From positions 32,665-96,664 of the forward strand of contig CADABS010000007.1 of assembly GCA_902786245.1 (NCBI GenBank): a stretch of 64,000 nucleotides of DNA. The letters run 5' to 3'. Shown here in pieces: positions 15,730-23,819 of the stretch. The notes under the pieces were generated by a model. It did not search any database and was not told the DNA's origin. It saw nothing but the letters and a program-made list of their open reading frames with translations. A program made the position numbers and the translations under genes. This DNA is from an uncultured Erysipelotrichaceae bacterium (GTDB lineage Bacteria > Bacillota_I > Bacilli_A > Erysipelotrichales > Erysipelotrichaceae). The first letter of the stretch is position 1. Every line of letters begins with the position of its first letter.

Positions 15730-16421
15730 AATGCGCCTCCGCTTTTCTCAATGCTTTCGAATTCAGCCTGGCTGACGGCATGGAAATGAACGGTGTCGCC
15801 GCTTCTCAGCAATACCGGTTCGGACCGGGAAGGATCATACAGACGGACCGGAGTCAGGCCGATGATATGCCAGCCGCCCGGCGATGTCAGCGGATAGATG
15901 CCTGTCTGCTTGCCGCCGATGCCGACGGAACCTGCCCGGATGGCAGTGCGCGGCCGGGTCCTGCGCGGAGTATGGATACGGCTGTCGAGATTGCCCAGAT
16001 ACGGAAATCCCGGCAGAAAGCCGATCATATAGACCGGATAGGCTCCGGCGGTATGGATGCCGATCACTTCTTCTTCGCTGAGTCCGGCATGCATGGCTAC
16101 GTGCTTCAGATCCTCCGGATACGGACTTCCGTAGAGAACCGGGATATGCACTTCCCGGCCGGCAGCGGATTCTGTCTGTACGGGAAGTTCCTGCAGGTCC
16201 CTGATCCTTTTTTGGAGGCGTTCAAAAGAAATCCTGTCAGGATCATAAATGATCATCAGCGTTGCATAGGCAGGAATCCTGTCGAGAACGCCGGGAATAT
16301 GCGCTTCATCGATCCGGCGGCTGATTTCCGTCACTTCGGCAAGGATCCGCGGTTCGATCTTCTGTTCAAACTGGATGAGCAGCGCTGCGTCGCCGCATGG
16401 TTTTATCACGAATTCATACAT
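15720..16421 (-). CDS. pxpB: 5-oxoprolinase subunit B (KipI family)
   Basis: A 233-residue KipI/PxpB protein with CGDAALLIQFE, IPAYATLMIIYDP, HTAGAYPVYMIGFLPGFPYLG, PRTAIRAGSVGIGGKQTGIYP and SPGGWHIIGLTP. It is the first gene of the oxoprolinase operon. There is no ribosome site before the ATG; a TACAAT box ends 7 nt upstream, so the mRNA may start at the initiation codon. Related Bacillus KipI also inhibits kinase KinA, but the operon context favours the metabolic role. Confidence 0.94.
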   Translation of the reverse strand: MYEFVIKPCGDAALLIQFEQKIEPRILAEVTEISRRIDEAHIPGVLDRIPAYATLMIIYDPDRISFERLQKRIRDLQELPVQTESAAGREVHIPVLYGSPYPEDLKHVAMHAGLSEEEVIGIHTAGAYPVYMIGFLPGFPYLGNLDSRIHTPRRTRPRTAIRAGSVGIGGKQTGIYPLTSPGGWHIIGLTPVRLYDPSRSEPVLLRSGDTVHFHAVSQAEFESIEKSGGALCI

Positions 16422-16428
16422 GGTTATT

Positions 16429-16434
16429 ATTGTA
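16429..16434 (-). promoter_or_regulatory. -10 box placing the pxpB transcript start at its ATG
   Basis: TACAAT on the minus strand with seven bases between it and the ATG at 16421. No Shine-Dalgarno sequence fits in between, which suggests a leaderless mRNA. The -35 region is weak. Confidence 0.5.
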
Positions 16435-16460
16435 TATGCCGATAATCAAAAAGAAAACGT

Positions 16461-16661
16461 TCATTCGTTTTCTTTCTGTATTTCATCCATATGTGCGTAC
16501 AGGCCGTTATGCTTCAGCAGTTCTTCATGGGTGCTGCGTTCGGCGATCTGTCCGTCTTCGATCACCAGGATCTGATCTGCGCTGCAGATCGGACTGAGCC
16601 GGTGCGCAATGGCGATGATCGTTCTTTCTCCGGCAATGTTATTGATTGCATCCCGGATTGA
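16461..16661 (-). pseudogene. Remnant: C-terminal tail of an ABC exporter ATPase
   Basis: An open stretch of about 65 codons without a start ends in TGA at 16461. It encodes the last part of an ABC exporter nucleotide-binding domain: RTIIAIAHRLSPICSADQI contains the H-loop His, followed by VIEDGQIAERSTHEELL and a Leu/Tyr tail. The Walker A, signature and Walker B parts and all membrane helices are missing. Upstream the frame hits a stop at about 16662 and the sequence becomes unrelated, marking a deletion or insertion junction next to the accessory region. Confidence 0.8.
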
Positions 16662-16744
16662 TCATTCCGCCGCTTTTTCTATAACGATCAGGTCAGCTGC
16701 TGAAAGAATCTGCTGCACTGCTTCCCGAACGAAGGTTTGACAGT

Positions 16745-17392
16745 CTACTCTGTCTCCATATACGCATCCAGAAGATGACGTGCTTCCTCCATAACATCCG
16801 CTTCGCTGTCGGAAATCATTACCTCCTGAAGCAAGGCCTTCAGCGGTTCATGCAGTTGGGTCAGATCATTCTGATAATACGGATCGAGAACCTGATCAAG
16901 ATAAAAGAGAAGCCTCCGTTTTGCATTGCTGTCTTTTCCGCGCAGAACCGTCCGGATTGCTTCAATGCCCTGCTCAACAAGTTCCTTTTCCTCTGCCCCG
17001 TAGAGATAATTCTGATCCAGTTTCCAGATCATCAATGAAAACTGATCCAGCCATGGAGAGATGATCCTGAGGTTCGGACGATAGTCAAGCTTTTCAGCAG
17101 TTTCCACTGTTTCTGCTTTTTGAATGATCTTCATCATGAACTTGACATCTTCAGACAGTGTATCTTTATTCCAGGGCATTTCATCTATATCAAAGGAAGC
17201 TGTTCCGGGTGCTGCCAGATTTTCCTGTCTGCGTTCTTTCAGAAAACCGATGAGTTTCCTCTGGCTGTCAGTCATATCATTTTCAGACGCAGCCATCTCC
17301 AGCAATTCCAGGAAACAGTCAGTTCCCTGATTTGACATGGAAATTCTTTCATTTCCAAAAGCAGCTTTACTGAAACCGATTATATTGCTCAT
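16745..17392 (-). CDS. Hypothetical helical protein
   Basis: A 215-residue cytoplasmic protein I do not recognise. It is acidic and mainly helical, with no signal peptide or membrane segment. A hydrophilic N-terminal half (TDSQRKLIGFLKERRQENL) is followed by PWLDQFSLMIWKLDQNYLYG and AKRRLLFYLDQVLDPYYQND. GAGGAATAGGG precedes the ATG. It stands first after the truncated ABC remnant in a run of minus-strand orphan genes, which suggests acquired or fast-evolving DNA. Confidence 0.6.
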   Translation of the reverse strand: MSNIIGFSKAAFGNERISMSNQGTDCFLELLEMAASENDMTDSQRKLIGFLKERRQENLAAPGTASFDIDEMPWNKDTLSEDVKFMMKIIQKAETVETAEKLDYRPNLRIISPWLDQFSLMIWKLDQNYLYGAEEKELVEQGIEAIRTVLRGKDSNAKRRLLFYLDQVLDPYYQNDLTQLHEPLKALLQEVMISDSEADVMEEARHLLDAYMETE

Positions 17393-17475
17393 AATCCCTA
17401 TTCCTCAAACCTGATGTACGGTAAGACAGTTCTGTCATGATCCTGCGAATATATCATCAGCGCACGTACTGTTTT

Positions 17476-17844
17476 TCATTCCTCTTTTTTGCCGTGGAAT
17501 TCGTCAGCGCTGATTTCTTTCGTCCTGTCTGCTGTTTCACCTGTGAACCCGTTGTATGTATAATCGACGTCATAATAATGGGTTTCCATCGGTTCTTCCT
17601 TATGTTTCCTGTAAACCAGGAAGAACATATATCCCATCATTGTGAACATCCATACAAAGGTCATCGCAAAGAAGAAAACACCTGCTTTTGTTTTAAGAAA
17701 CGATAATACCAAAGCCAGAATGACATGGACTGCAAAAACCGTTCCCAGGATTTTGATGGCGATATCTTCTTTCCTGCTTACTTTCCAGCTGCCGCTTGCT
17801 TTGAATTCTTTGCCTTTTCTTCTTTCATATAATGTCTTTTTCAT
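17476..17844 (-). CDS. Small hypothetical protein with two membrane helices
   Basis: A 122-residue protein with a basic N-terminus (MKKTLYERRKGKEFKASG) and two adjacent membrane segments, about residues 31-52 (IKILGTVFAVHVILALVLSFL) and 57-79 (VFFFAMTFVWMFTMMGYMFFL), then a polar, acidic tail of about 40 residues. Both ends should face the cytoplasm. GAGGCAGGTG precedes the chosen ATG; a GTG two codons upstream is less well placed. Function unknown. Confidence 0.6.
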   Translation of the reverse strand: MKKTLYERRKGKEFKASGSWKVSRKEDIAIKILGTVFAVHVILALVLSFLKTKAGVFFFAMTFVWMFTMMGYMFFLVYRKHKEEPMETHYYDVDYTYNGFTGETADRTKEISADEFHGKKEE

Positions 17845-17850
17845 ATGCAC

Positions 17851-18192
17851 CTGCCTCTTTCATATTACCATTCTGTCTGCATTCGGAATATATCATCCGC
17901 CTTTCTGTACTGCAGTATGCATGCAAAAGCGCTGCAGGAACACAGGGCACAGGTCTGACACTTCATGGATCAGAATACAGAAAAGTCCTGCGGATGCTGT
18001 ATTTCTGCAGCCGCAGGGCTTCGATGTTTCAGATTGTTTCATGAGTCTGCTGTGTGCAGAAGATCAGCAGTCAATAAGGACACTTCTTGATTATATCTCC
18101 TTTCGATCCTGCAGATCATGTACAACGGCTGTCCTCATTATAGAAATGCAGAATCTTCCCATCCGGTATATTGACTGCAGCGGTATGGGAGT
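17851..18192. other. Non-coding stretch, no identified element
   Basis: About 340 bases between two minus-strand orphan genes. No frame has both a credible start and family similarity, and I see no tRNA, strong terminator or long repeat. It may hold decayed coding DNA. Confidence 0.4.
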
Positions 18193-18615
18193 TCACTTCA
18201 GAAAGTATTCGGATATTCCTTCCGCCCATTCAAGGATACTCTCATAGGAGACACCGTCTGCAGGCAGATAATATTCTGTATTGATCTGTATGTAGTCTTT
18301 GTGAAAAGAAACGACGATTTCCTCAGCACCTGTCACTTTCTCAGACGGATTGAAGATAATACGATACAGCCAGTCGCCTTCATTATCAGCCGGTTCCAGA
18401 GGAGATGGCTGTATTTCCAGATCAGCAAAAGAACGCAGCAATGCAATCTCACTGGCAACGTAAGTACCTGATCCATCCGGCAGTTCCATCCTTGCGGCCG
18501 GGCTTTCTATTATTCTGCTGAATACTGTTTCATCTTTGCCTGGGGAACAGGCCATCAGCAATATTGCTGTCACAGCAGCAGTAAAACCTGCAGTTATGCT
18601 TTTCCGTTTATGCAT
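18193..18615 (-). CDS. Small putative lipoprotein
   Basis: A 140-residue protein with a lipoprotein signal: MHKRKSITAGFTAAVTAIL followed by LLMAC, with Cys23 as the lipidation site. The mature part has no domain I recognise; it contains RMELPDGSGTYVASEIALL and EIVVSFHKDYIQINTEYYLP, a mixed alpha/beta pattern. It should be anchored to the outer face of the membrane. The ribosome site is weak (GAAGAGAAAAG). Neighbours are other orphan genes on the same strand. Confidence 0.65.
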   Translation of the reverse strand: MHKRKSITAGFTAAVTAILLMACSPGKDETVFSRIIESPAARMELPDGSGTYVASEIALLRSFADLEIQPSPLEPADNEGDWLYRIIFNPSEKVTGAEEIVVSFHKDYIQINTEYYLPADGVSYESILEWAEGISEYFLK

Positions 18616-18679
18616 TTTCTTTTCTCTTCAAAGGCCGGCTGCCTTTGTATTCTGCGGCTGCATAATCATCCGTTTTCTC

Positions 18680-19375
18680 TTATCTTACGATCGTCATATA
18701 GGTGTTATACAGATGACTGATTACAGACCTGATCCGGATATAGGTATCCCGGATATCTCTGTTATCAGAGAGCAGAAGATAATCTTCAGAGCTGATCAGA
18801 TCCATCAGGATCTTCTTGTTTTCGTAGTCTTTTACCGGATCGGAATCTGTTTCAGTTTCCAGTTTTTCCAGATACGTCTGCAGAAATGCAAGATACCGTC
18901 CATCCAGTTCTCTTTCCGCACAGAGTTTTCTGAGACGCTTATAGTAAGAGTTAATGTCTTCAGCGATAAACCTGCTCCAGTATTCCGGCTGTTCTTTTGC
19001 ATATCCGTGACCGAACGGTGTATGTACATCATTGCCTGAAACCACGATTCTGCGCCTGTAGCAGTCCTTCAGTTTCCGGTATATTTCCCCGCCCGTTCCG
19101 GTAAAAGAGGAGAAGTCTTCATGCAGGATGCTTTCAGCGATGGCTGTGTTCGTCTCGATGTCGCTGATATCTGTCTCTGAGACCCAATACGGATAGGAAC
19201 CGTCCATACTGCCTAGCAGAACAGCCTTTCCGTCATCCGGCAGATATGCAAACTCAATAACTCTGCTTTTGCCCAGATCCTGTCTGTATCCCGGCTTGAC
19301 CGGTGCACACCGGGGAACCTGATTGAGCCCGCTGATGTCCTTTTTTTCTTTATCATGTGTTCTGAACAGTTGCAT
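18680..19375 (-). CDS. Hypothetical protein
   Basis: A 231-residue cytoplasmic protein I do not recognise. The first 75 residues are beta-rich (SRVIEFAYLPDDGKAVLLGS, YPYWVSETDISDIETNTAIA); the rest is helical with many charged residues and ends in RSVISHLYNTYMTIVR. GGAGG lies 2-3 nt from the ATG, a short spacing. It is the last orphan gene before the first guaA-like repeat at 19.6 kb. No signal peptide or membrane helix. Confidence 0.55.
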   Translation of the reverse strand: MQLFRTHDKEKKDISGLNQVPRCAPVKPGYRQDLGKSRVIEFAYLPDDGKAVLLGSMDGSYPYWVSETDISDIETNTAIAESILHEDFSSFTGTGGEIYRKLKDCYRRRIVVSGNDVHTPFGHGYAKEQPEYWSRFIAEDINSYYKRLRKLCAERELDGRYLAFLQTYLEKLETETDSDPVKDYENKKILMDLISSEDYLLLSDNRDIRDTYIRIRSVISHLYNTYMTIVR

Positions 19376-19597
19376 ATGCCTCCTTCGGATGAGAATCTCT
19401 GCTGTACCTGTATTTCTTGTTGCCTTAGTGAATCCGAATGAATCAGACCGTTTATTTCTTCCATGCTATTTCCGCTGTCTGCATTCTCTGTCTTTCCTGT
19501 TTTCATATTACCATTCTGATGCCAAACCGGTATCCGGGGAAATCAACACACTTTTCCAAGCGTGTTTTATTGTGCTTATTACATTTTTCCAAGCGAC

Positions 19598-19610
19598 TTA
19601 TTCCCACTCG
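19598..19610 (-). repeat. 13-bp copy of the guaA 3' end (possible att site)
   Basis: CGAGTGGGAATAA on the minus strand, identical to the last bases and stop codon of guaA at 29012-29024. A 13-base match is expected by chance about 0.001 times per strand in 64 kb. Confidence 0.55.
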
Positions 19611-19713
19611 GTAATGAGCTCCTGCACGTAAAGCAAACAATTTACGTTTCAGTATATTTCATGTGTTTCTGTCTACAGTTTTCACTCTCGCCTACCTCGT
19701 TTACGATCCATAT

Positions 19714-19744
19714 GGTAGCAAAATGGTATCAGAGAGTGGTAGCC
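19714..19744 (+). repeat. Hexamer repeats resembling recombinase arm sites
   Basis: GGTAGC, five bases, GGTATC, seven bases, GGTAGC. The 11-base step between the first two hexamers equals that of the GTTATC motifs beside the other two att-like copies. Confidence 0.4.
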
Positions 19745-19790
19745 GTTCAAGAAGGAAACTTATTCAGTATGTTTTACCATTTCTGTTTGA

Positions 19791-21074
19791 TCAGTCTTTT
19801 AAGCATCCTATAGGAACAACGTAAACTCCATCAGGCCGGATATAGCCATACTTGGTGCCGGTGATGACAATTTTCAGATCCGGCAGACGAAGCGGAACCT
19901 GTTTTTCGGTTTTATTATATTCGCCTATCAATCTTTCTATTTCAAGAAGGTGCTTAGCTCCTTCTTCTATTTCTCTTTGCCCAAGTTTCACTTCGATCAA
20001 AGCATATCTGCCATCTTCAAGATGAAGTACCGCATCTGCTTCCAACCCATATCTGTCACGATAGTAGGAAACTCTGCCTCCATGTTCGGACGAGTATATT
20101 TTAAGATCTCTAATGACCAGTGATTCAAACAAGAAGCCCAGGGTTTTATAGTCTTTATCAAAGTATTCAGGGCCAACGCCCAATGCCGCAACAGCCAACG
20201 AAGGGTCAATAAAGTTCTTTTTCTTTGAAGCGCGGATTGCTGTTTTTGATCTGATTGCCGGACGCCATGCCTCGACATCATCAATAATATACAGTTTCTG
20301 CAGAGCTTCAATATATTCAAAGAAAGTGCTTTCCGCCATATTTGTTTCTGTTTTCGCATCTTTATAGATATTTTTCATTTCTGTAAGCTGACAGATATTT
20401 CTGGCGTATGAACGAAGAATAGATTCCGCCCAGGAAGGATTTCTTTTCACTTTATCAACCTTAGATATATCGATCTGTGCTGTCTGATTAAACAGTGTTT
20501 TGGCTGCGATGAGTTTTGCTGCTGATTTTTCATCGATAATCGTCCGTGGCCATCCGCCCCTGCATATTGCAAAGATCAGATCTTCAACCGTTAAATCCGA
20601 CTCCCACTCCTGATCATTGATATCTTTGACATTAAACAAATCAATGAGAGATACTTTTCCGTTAGATTCTCCGCTTTCATATAAACTCATTGGATACATC
20701 TTGAGTCTGGCAATTCTCAGTGTTCCTGTATGCGGAGTATCAACATTTGATGATGAAGAACCAGTCAGAATATATTGACCGGTAAGACCGCTGTCATCCA
20801 CATCCTTTCTGATTGCTCCCCAGATTTTTGGTGCATCCTGCCATTCATCAAACAAGATAGGTTTTATACCTGCAAGCAGCCTTGAAGGTCTGTTTTCAGC
20901 AAGCAGAAGATAATTCTCTCTCTCCTCTTCATCCTGAAACTCGACTACTGTAGCTGCCTTCTGTTTGGCAGTTGTGGTTTTGCCGCAGCCTTTAGGTCCG
21001 ACTATGAGTACCACCCCAAACGCGTCCATGAGTAATTCAAACTGGTTGTCTATTATCCTATGAAGATATTTCAT
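19791..21074 (-). CDS. ATP-binding protein with DUF4143 domain
   Basis: A 427-residue member of the AAA_14/DUF4143 family. Walker A is VGPKGCGKTT (about residues 26-35), Walker B-like ILFDEWQDAP, and sensor ILTGSSS. The C-terminal DUF4143 part contains a nuclease-like core: YRDRYGLEADAVLH and ALIEVKLGQREIE (Asp/Glu-x-Lys pattern). Such proteins are widespread accessory genes of unclear function in Bacillota and Actinobacteria. Three spaced direct repeats precede it at 21113-21176 and may control it. AGGAGAG lies 11 nt before the ATG. It lies just inside the first att-like copy. Confidence 0.9.
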   Translation of the reverse strand: MKYLHRIIDNQFELLMDAFGVVLIVGPKGCGKTTTAKQKAATVVEFQDEEERENYLLLAENRPSRLLAGIKPILFDEWQDAPKIWGAIRKDVDDSGLTGQYILTGSSSSNVDTPHTGTLRIARLKMYPMSLYESGESNGKVSLIDLFNVKDINDQEWESDLTVEDLIFAICRGGWPRTIIDEKSAAKLIAAKTLFNQTAQIDISKVDKVKRNPSWAESILRSYARNICQLTEMKNIYKDAKTETNMAESTFFEYIEALQKLYIIDDVEAWRPAIRSKTAIRASKKKNFIDPSLAVAALGVGPEYFDKDYKTLGFLFESLVIRDLKIYSSEHGGRVSYYRDRYGLEADAVLHLEDGRYALIEVKLGQREIEEGAKHLLEIERLIGEYNKTEKQVPLRLPDLKIVITGTKYGYIRPDGVYVVPIGCLKD

Positions 21075-21112
21075 ACACTCACTGCTCTCCTGTTTATATC
21101 TGTATTTTATTC

Positions 21113-21176
21113 TATCGGAGTGATTTGTGATATTTTATCGGAGCATTTTGCGCATTTTCGCCGAAGTGATTTGCAC
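21113..21176. promoter_or_regulatory. Three 17-bp direct repeats upstream of the DUF4143 gene
   Basis: Imperfect copies of TATCGGAGTGATTTGTG start at 21113 and 21136, and a third (CGCCGAAGTGATTTGCAC) at 21159. Spacing is 22-23 bases, about two helical turns, so a protein could bind all three on one DNA face. They lie 39-102 bases upstream of the ATG at 21074. Confidence 0.5.
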
Positions 21177-21189
21177 GTTTTATAAAAGA

Positions 21190-21228
21190 AATCTGCTGCT
21201 ATTTTTAGTATCAAAATGGCAGCAGATT
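21190..21228. repeat. Long inverted repeat
   Basis: AATCTGCTGC-T-ATTTT pairs with AAAAT-G-GCAGCAGATT around a short loop. The strong stem lacks a clear T-tract, so it could be an operator, a weak terminator or a relic of a mobile element. Confidence 0.45.
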
Positions 21229-21402
21229 CGCGTAGTATATATAATTTGTAGATATGAATGAATAGTATATACAGCAGTTAATTTCATATAGGTATTTCAC
21301 ATGTCTCTGCCGACTCTGTATAATGTAAGCAGAAAGAGAAAGCAGAGCTTTTTATGCGGCGGACCGGTGTTCCGGTCTGCAAATCAGAAGGAGGAGAACG
21401 GA

Positions 21403-22176
21403 ATGATTTTCTATTTTACATCTACCGGCAACAGTTTATATGCAGCTAAGCATTTTGATGAAGAACTTTACAGCATTCCTCAGGAAATGAAAAAAGAGAG
21501 CAGAAATTACAAAGCTGAAAAGATCGGCATTGTCTGCCCGCTGTTTGAATTTGATCTGCCTTCACTGGTAAAGGATTTCATTCTGAATTCACAGTTTGAA
21601 ACTGATTACTTCTATATTGTCATGACCTATGGCATGCACCATGGCGGATGTGCTGCCCGCAATGCAGATTTTTTTGATAAAGCCGGCAGACATGTTGATT
21701 ATTTCAATACTGTCAAAATGCTCGATAACGCTCTGCCTGTCTTTGATATAGAGGAACAGAAGAAACTGGATCCTGAAAAGAAAGTTGATGAGCATCTGGC
21801 AATGATCAAGGCTGATCTTGAAGAGAAAAAGCATTATATTCAGCCTGCCGCAAAAGAAGAAATTGATTTCTATGAGGGCTACAAGGCAAACGCGATTGAC
21901 TACAGCGCCTCGGTCAATAAGCCGAGATACAAGGTTTCTGATAAATGCATCGGCTGCGGAATCTGCACCCGCGTCTGTCCGATGGGATGTATCAGTATTG
22001 CGGAAGGACGCCCTGTTTACGATTACACAAGATGCTTCGGCTGCATGTCCTGTATTCATGCCTGCCCGCAGAAGGCAATCGGCTACGCGGCTCTGAAAGA
22101 AAAAAATCCGGATGCGCGCTACCGTCATCCGCAGATTGAACTGGCTGAAATCATCAGATCCAACAAACAGATTTAA
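21403..22176 (+). CDS. EFR1-family flavodoxin-ferredoxin
   Basis: A 257-residue redox protein. The N-terminus begins as a flavodoxin (MIFYFTSTGNSLYAAK, the FMN-phosphate loop); the C-terminus carries two 4Fe-4S motifs, CIGCGICTRVCP at 182 and CFGCMSCIHACP at 211. Such EFR1-type proteins are thought to shuttle low-potential electrons in anaerobes. The start at 21403 follows AGGAGGAGAACGG; the open frame upstream to 21301 has no ribosome site. It stands alone, divergent from the DUF4143 gene. Confidence 0.92.
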   Translation: MIFYFTSTGNSLYAAKHFDEELYSIPQEMKKESRNYKAEKIGIVCPLFEFDLPSLVKDFILNSQFETDYFYIVMTYGMHHGGCAARNADFFDKAGRHVDYFNTVKMLDNALPVFDIEEQKKLDPEKKVDEHLAMIKADLEEKKHYIQPAAKEEIDFYEGYKANAIDYSASVNKPRYKVSDKCIGCGICTRVCPMGCISIAEGRPVYDYTRCFGCMSCIHACPQKAIGYAALKEKNPDARYRHPQIELAEIIRSNKQI

Positions 22177-22261
22177 CCTTGGCGGGATTGTGGTCTTCTC
22201 TTTTTTAGTACCTTTCTCTTTCTATTGTTGAAGAAACTAAACAGAATGTGAATATAAAAAC

Positions 22262-22306
22262 GCGAAATATAATTAGCTGATAAATAGTAACGCTAAAATA
22301 TTTCGC
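22262..22306. repeat. Nine-base inverted repeat in intergenic DNA
   Basis: GCGAAATAT at 22262-22270 and ATATTTCGC at 22298-22306, 27 bases apart, in the convergent gap between the EFR1 and hydrolase genes. No function assigned. Confidence 0.4.
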
Positions 22307-22393
22307 ATATCACATTTATAGTGCTGTGTTTAAATTGTTAATAAAATCGCCTTATCCGGCCTCCAAAACAGTCCGGAGAAATTCTGAAAAAGG

Positions 22394-22427
22394 AAAAAAA
22401 CTGCAGGCTTAAGCCCGCAGTTTTTTT
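22394..22427. terminator. Bidirectional terminator
   Basis: A-run, CTGCAGGCTT/AAGCCCGCAG stem with one mismatch, then T-run. Serves the minus-strand lipoprotein hydrolase and possibly the EFR1 gene. Confidence 0.85.
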
Positions 22428-22436
22428 GAATACCGA

Positions 22437-23717
22437 TTATTTATTTGTGACAGACTGAATGAATTTGTCGACTTCTTCCCATCCTTTGGTGACATTCGCA
22501 AAGGCGGCTCCTGTGCCGAATCCATGCGGTACAGCATTGTAAATGTGAACTTCCCAGTCGATCGGATAGAGCTTGTCTTCACGGCTGTTGAATGCGTAGA
22601 GCTGTTCTGTGACGGCGGGCAGTGAATGACCGGCAAAATCCTGTGTGCCTGAAAGGAACATCATTGCCGGAAGCTTCAGACCTTTGGCAAAGTTTTCTTC
22701 ACTGTAAAGGCCTTTGTCATCCAATGTGAACTCGCCTGTCTCTCTGTCAACAACACCCGCATTGCCGTAACTGAAGATGGAAACCGCAGTGTTGGCAGGT
22801 ACCGCGTCAATCTCATCTTCCTCATAACCGTCAAGCTTGAGCCCGAGGGATTCACAATATTCGGTTGGAGTAACATCGAAGAAGGATGTTGTCATCATAT
22901 GAACACCATTGCCCTTGGATCCGCCGATCACAGTAATTTTGTCAGCGTCAATTCCGAGATCCTTTGCATGGTATTTGATATAGCGGACCGCACGCTGTGT
23001 ATCAAGTGCCAGCATGATAAAACCGCCTGCTTCCTCAATCTGATTGAATCTGTATTCAACGCCGAACACGTTATAACCCATCGCATTGAATATTCTTGCA
23101 AAGTCGAGTTCTTCCGCGGAACTTGCGCGGACCGACGGAACTGCAATAAGTGTTCCGACTGCCTTGGACGGATCCTCAAGACGCCAGTCATTGATCACAG
23201 GTCTGAAACCCGGATCATCCGCCAGACACGCCTGAGCAGTACCCGACGGATCGATTTCTGTCCCCGGCACTGGCAGCTTTTCATGACCTTCCCATATGTC
23301 GAAGGTCGCTTCCTCATGCGTCTTGATCTGGTAAGTATTGTTATAAAGATTTCTGAGTTCTTCAATTTTCTTTTTTGTTTCCTCATCCGGATTAGCAAAA
23401 AGTGAAAGGTTATCGTTAATTGTCGGATTGAGATCAAAGTTCATGATGAAATAGTTCTGCAGCTGTCCCATGGATTCACTTTCATAAGCTGCCAGATACG
23501 GTCCCATGGCGCGGACTGCCTTATAGAGTTCAACGTCATCTTCAGGAGCTTCGAGTTTTGTGCCTGTTACTGCTGTTTCTTCGGTCACTTCCGGTTCCTT
23601 CTGTTCTGTCTCTTCCTGCTTTTGACTGCTTTCATCAGCTTTTTCTGCAGGTGCTGCACAGCCTGCTGCGAGCAAGAGTGCGGCCAAAGCCGCAGACATC
23701 ATTTTCTTTGCGTTCAT
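22437..23717 (-). CDS. Lipoprotein alpha/beta hydrolase
   Basis: A 426-residue exported protein. The signal MNAKKMMSAALAALLLAAGC ends in a lipobox with Cys20, followed by a Glu/Lys/Ser-rich linker. The hydrolase domain contains FNAMGYNVFGVEYRF, DTQRAVRYIKYHAKDLGID, nucleophile Ser in VIGGSKGNG and a late His in VPHGFGTG. The pattern resembles acetyl-xylan esterase or BD-FAE-like acyl esterases acting outside the cell. GAGAGGAAG precedes the ATG at 23717; a longer frame from 23789 lacks a signal peptide. Two RpiR regulator genes lie directly upstream on the same strand. Confidence 0.85.
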   Translation of the reverse strand: MNAKKMMSAALAALLLAAGCAAPAEKADESSQKQEETEQKEPEVTEETAVTGTKLEAPEDDVELYKAVRAMGPYLAAYESESMGQLQNYFIMNFDLNPTINDNLSLFANPDEETKKKIEELRNLYNNTYQIKTHEEATFDIWEGHEKLPVPGTEIDPSGTAQACLADDPGFRPVINDWRLEDPSKAVGTLIAVPSVRASSAEELDFARIFNAMGYNVFGVEYRFNQIEEAGGFIMLALDTQRAVRYIKYHAKDLGIDADKITVIGGSKGNGVHMMTTSFFDVTPTEYCESLGLKLDGYEEDEIDAVPANTAVSIFSYGNAGVVDRETGEFTLDDKGLYSEENFAKGLKLPAMMFLSGTQDFAGHSLPAVTEQLYAFNSREDKLYPIDWEVHIYNAVPHGFGTGAAFANVTKGWEEVDKFIQSVTNK

Positions 23718-23788
23718 TATCTTCCTCTCTCTGCAATTTATTTTGCTTACACCTACATAGTAGACAAACAACTCACACAGTTCCTGCA

Positions 23789-23819
23789 CAAAAAAAGAAA
23801 CCGTTCACGTTTTGTGAAC
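23789..23819 (-). terminator. Terminator overlapping the stop of the second RpiR gene
   Basis: GTTCAC / GTGAAC stem with a five-base loop; on the minus strand it is followed by GGTTTCTTTTTTT. The stem includes the stop codon at 23805-23807. Confidence 0.8.

Larger units (their letters stand above)
19376..19790. other. Intergenic region carrying an att-like copy
   Basis: About 415 bases without a credible gene. It holds a 13-base copy of the guaA 3' end (19598-19610) and, about 100 bases further, a cluster of GGTAGC/GGTATC hexamers (19714-19744). Both are consistent with the end of an integrated element. Confidence 0.5.
21075..21402. other. Divergent regulatory region between DUF4143 and EFR1 genes
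   Basis: About 330 AT-rich bases. Contains three direct repeats (21113-21176), a long inverted repeat (21190-21228) and AT-rich runs that could house promoters for both flanking genes. Confidence 0.5.

Noticed and set aside
16664..16744. Open minus-strand frame next to the ABC remnant
   Set aside because: No start codon or recognised peptide and it overlaps another reading frame; too short to call.
17642..18247. Plus-strand open frame in the orphan-gene region
   Set aside because: It crosses two opposite-strand genes and the gap between them, with no ribosome site or family match.
22899..23405. Plus-strand open frame within the lipoprotein hydrolase gene
   Set aside because: Antisense shadow rich in Cys and Arg, no domain.
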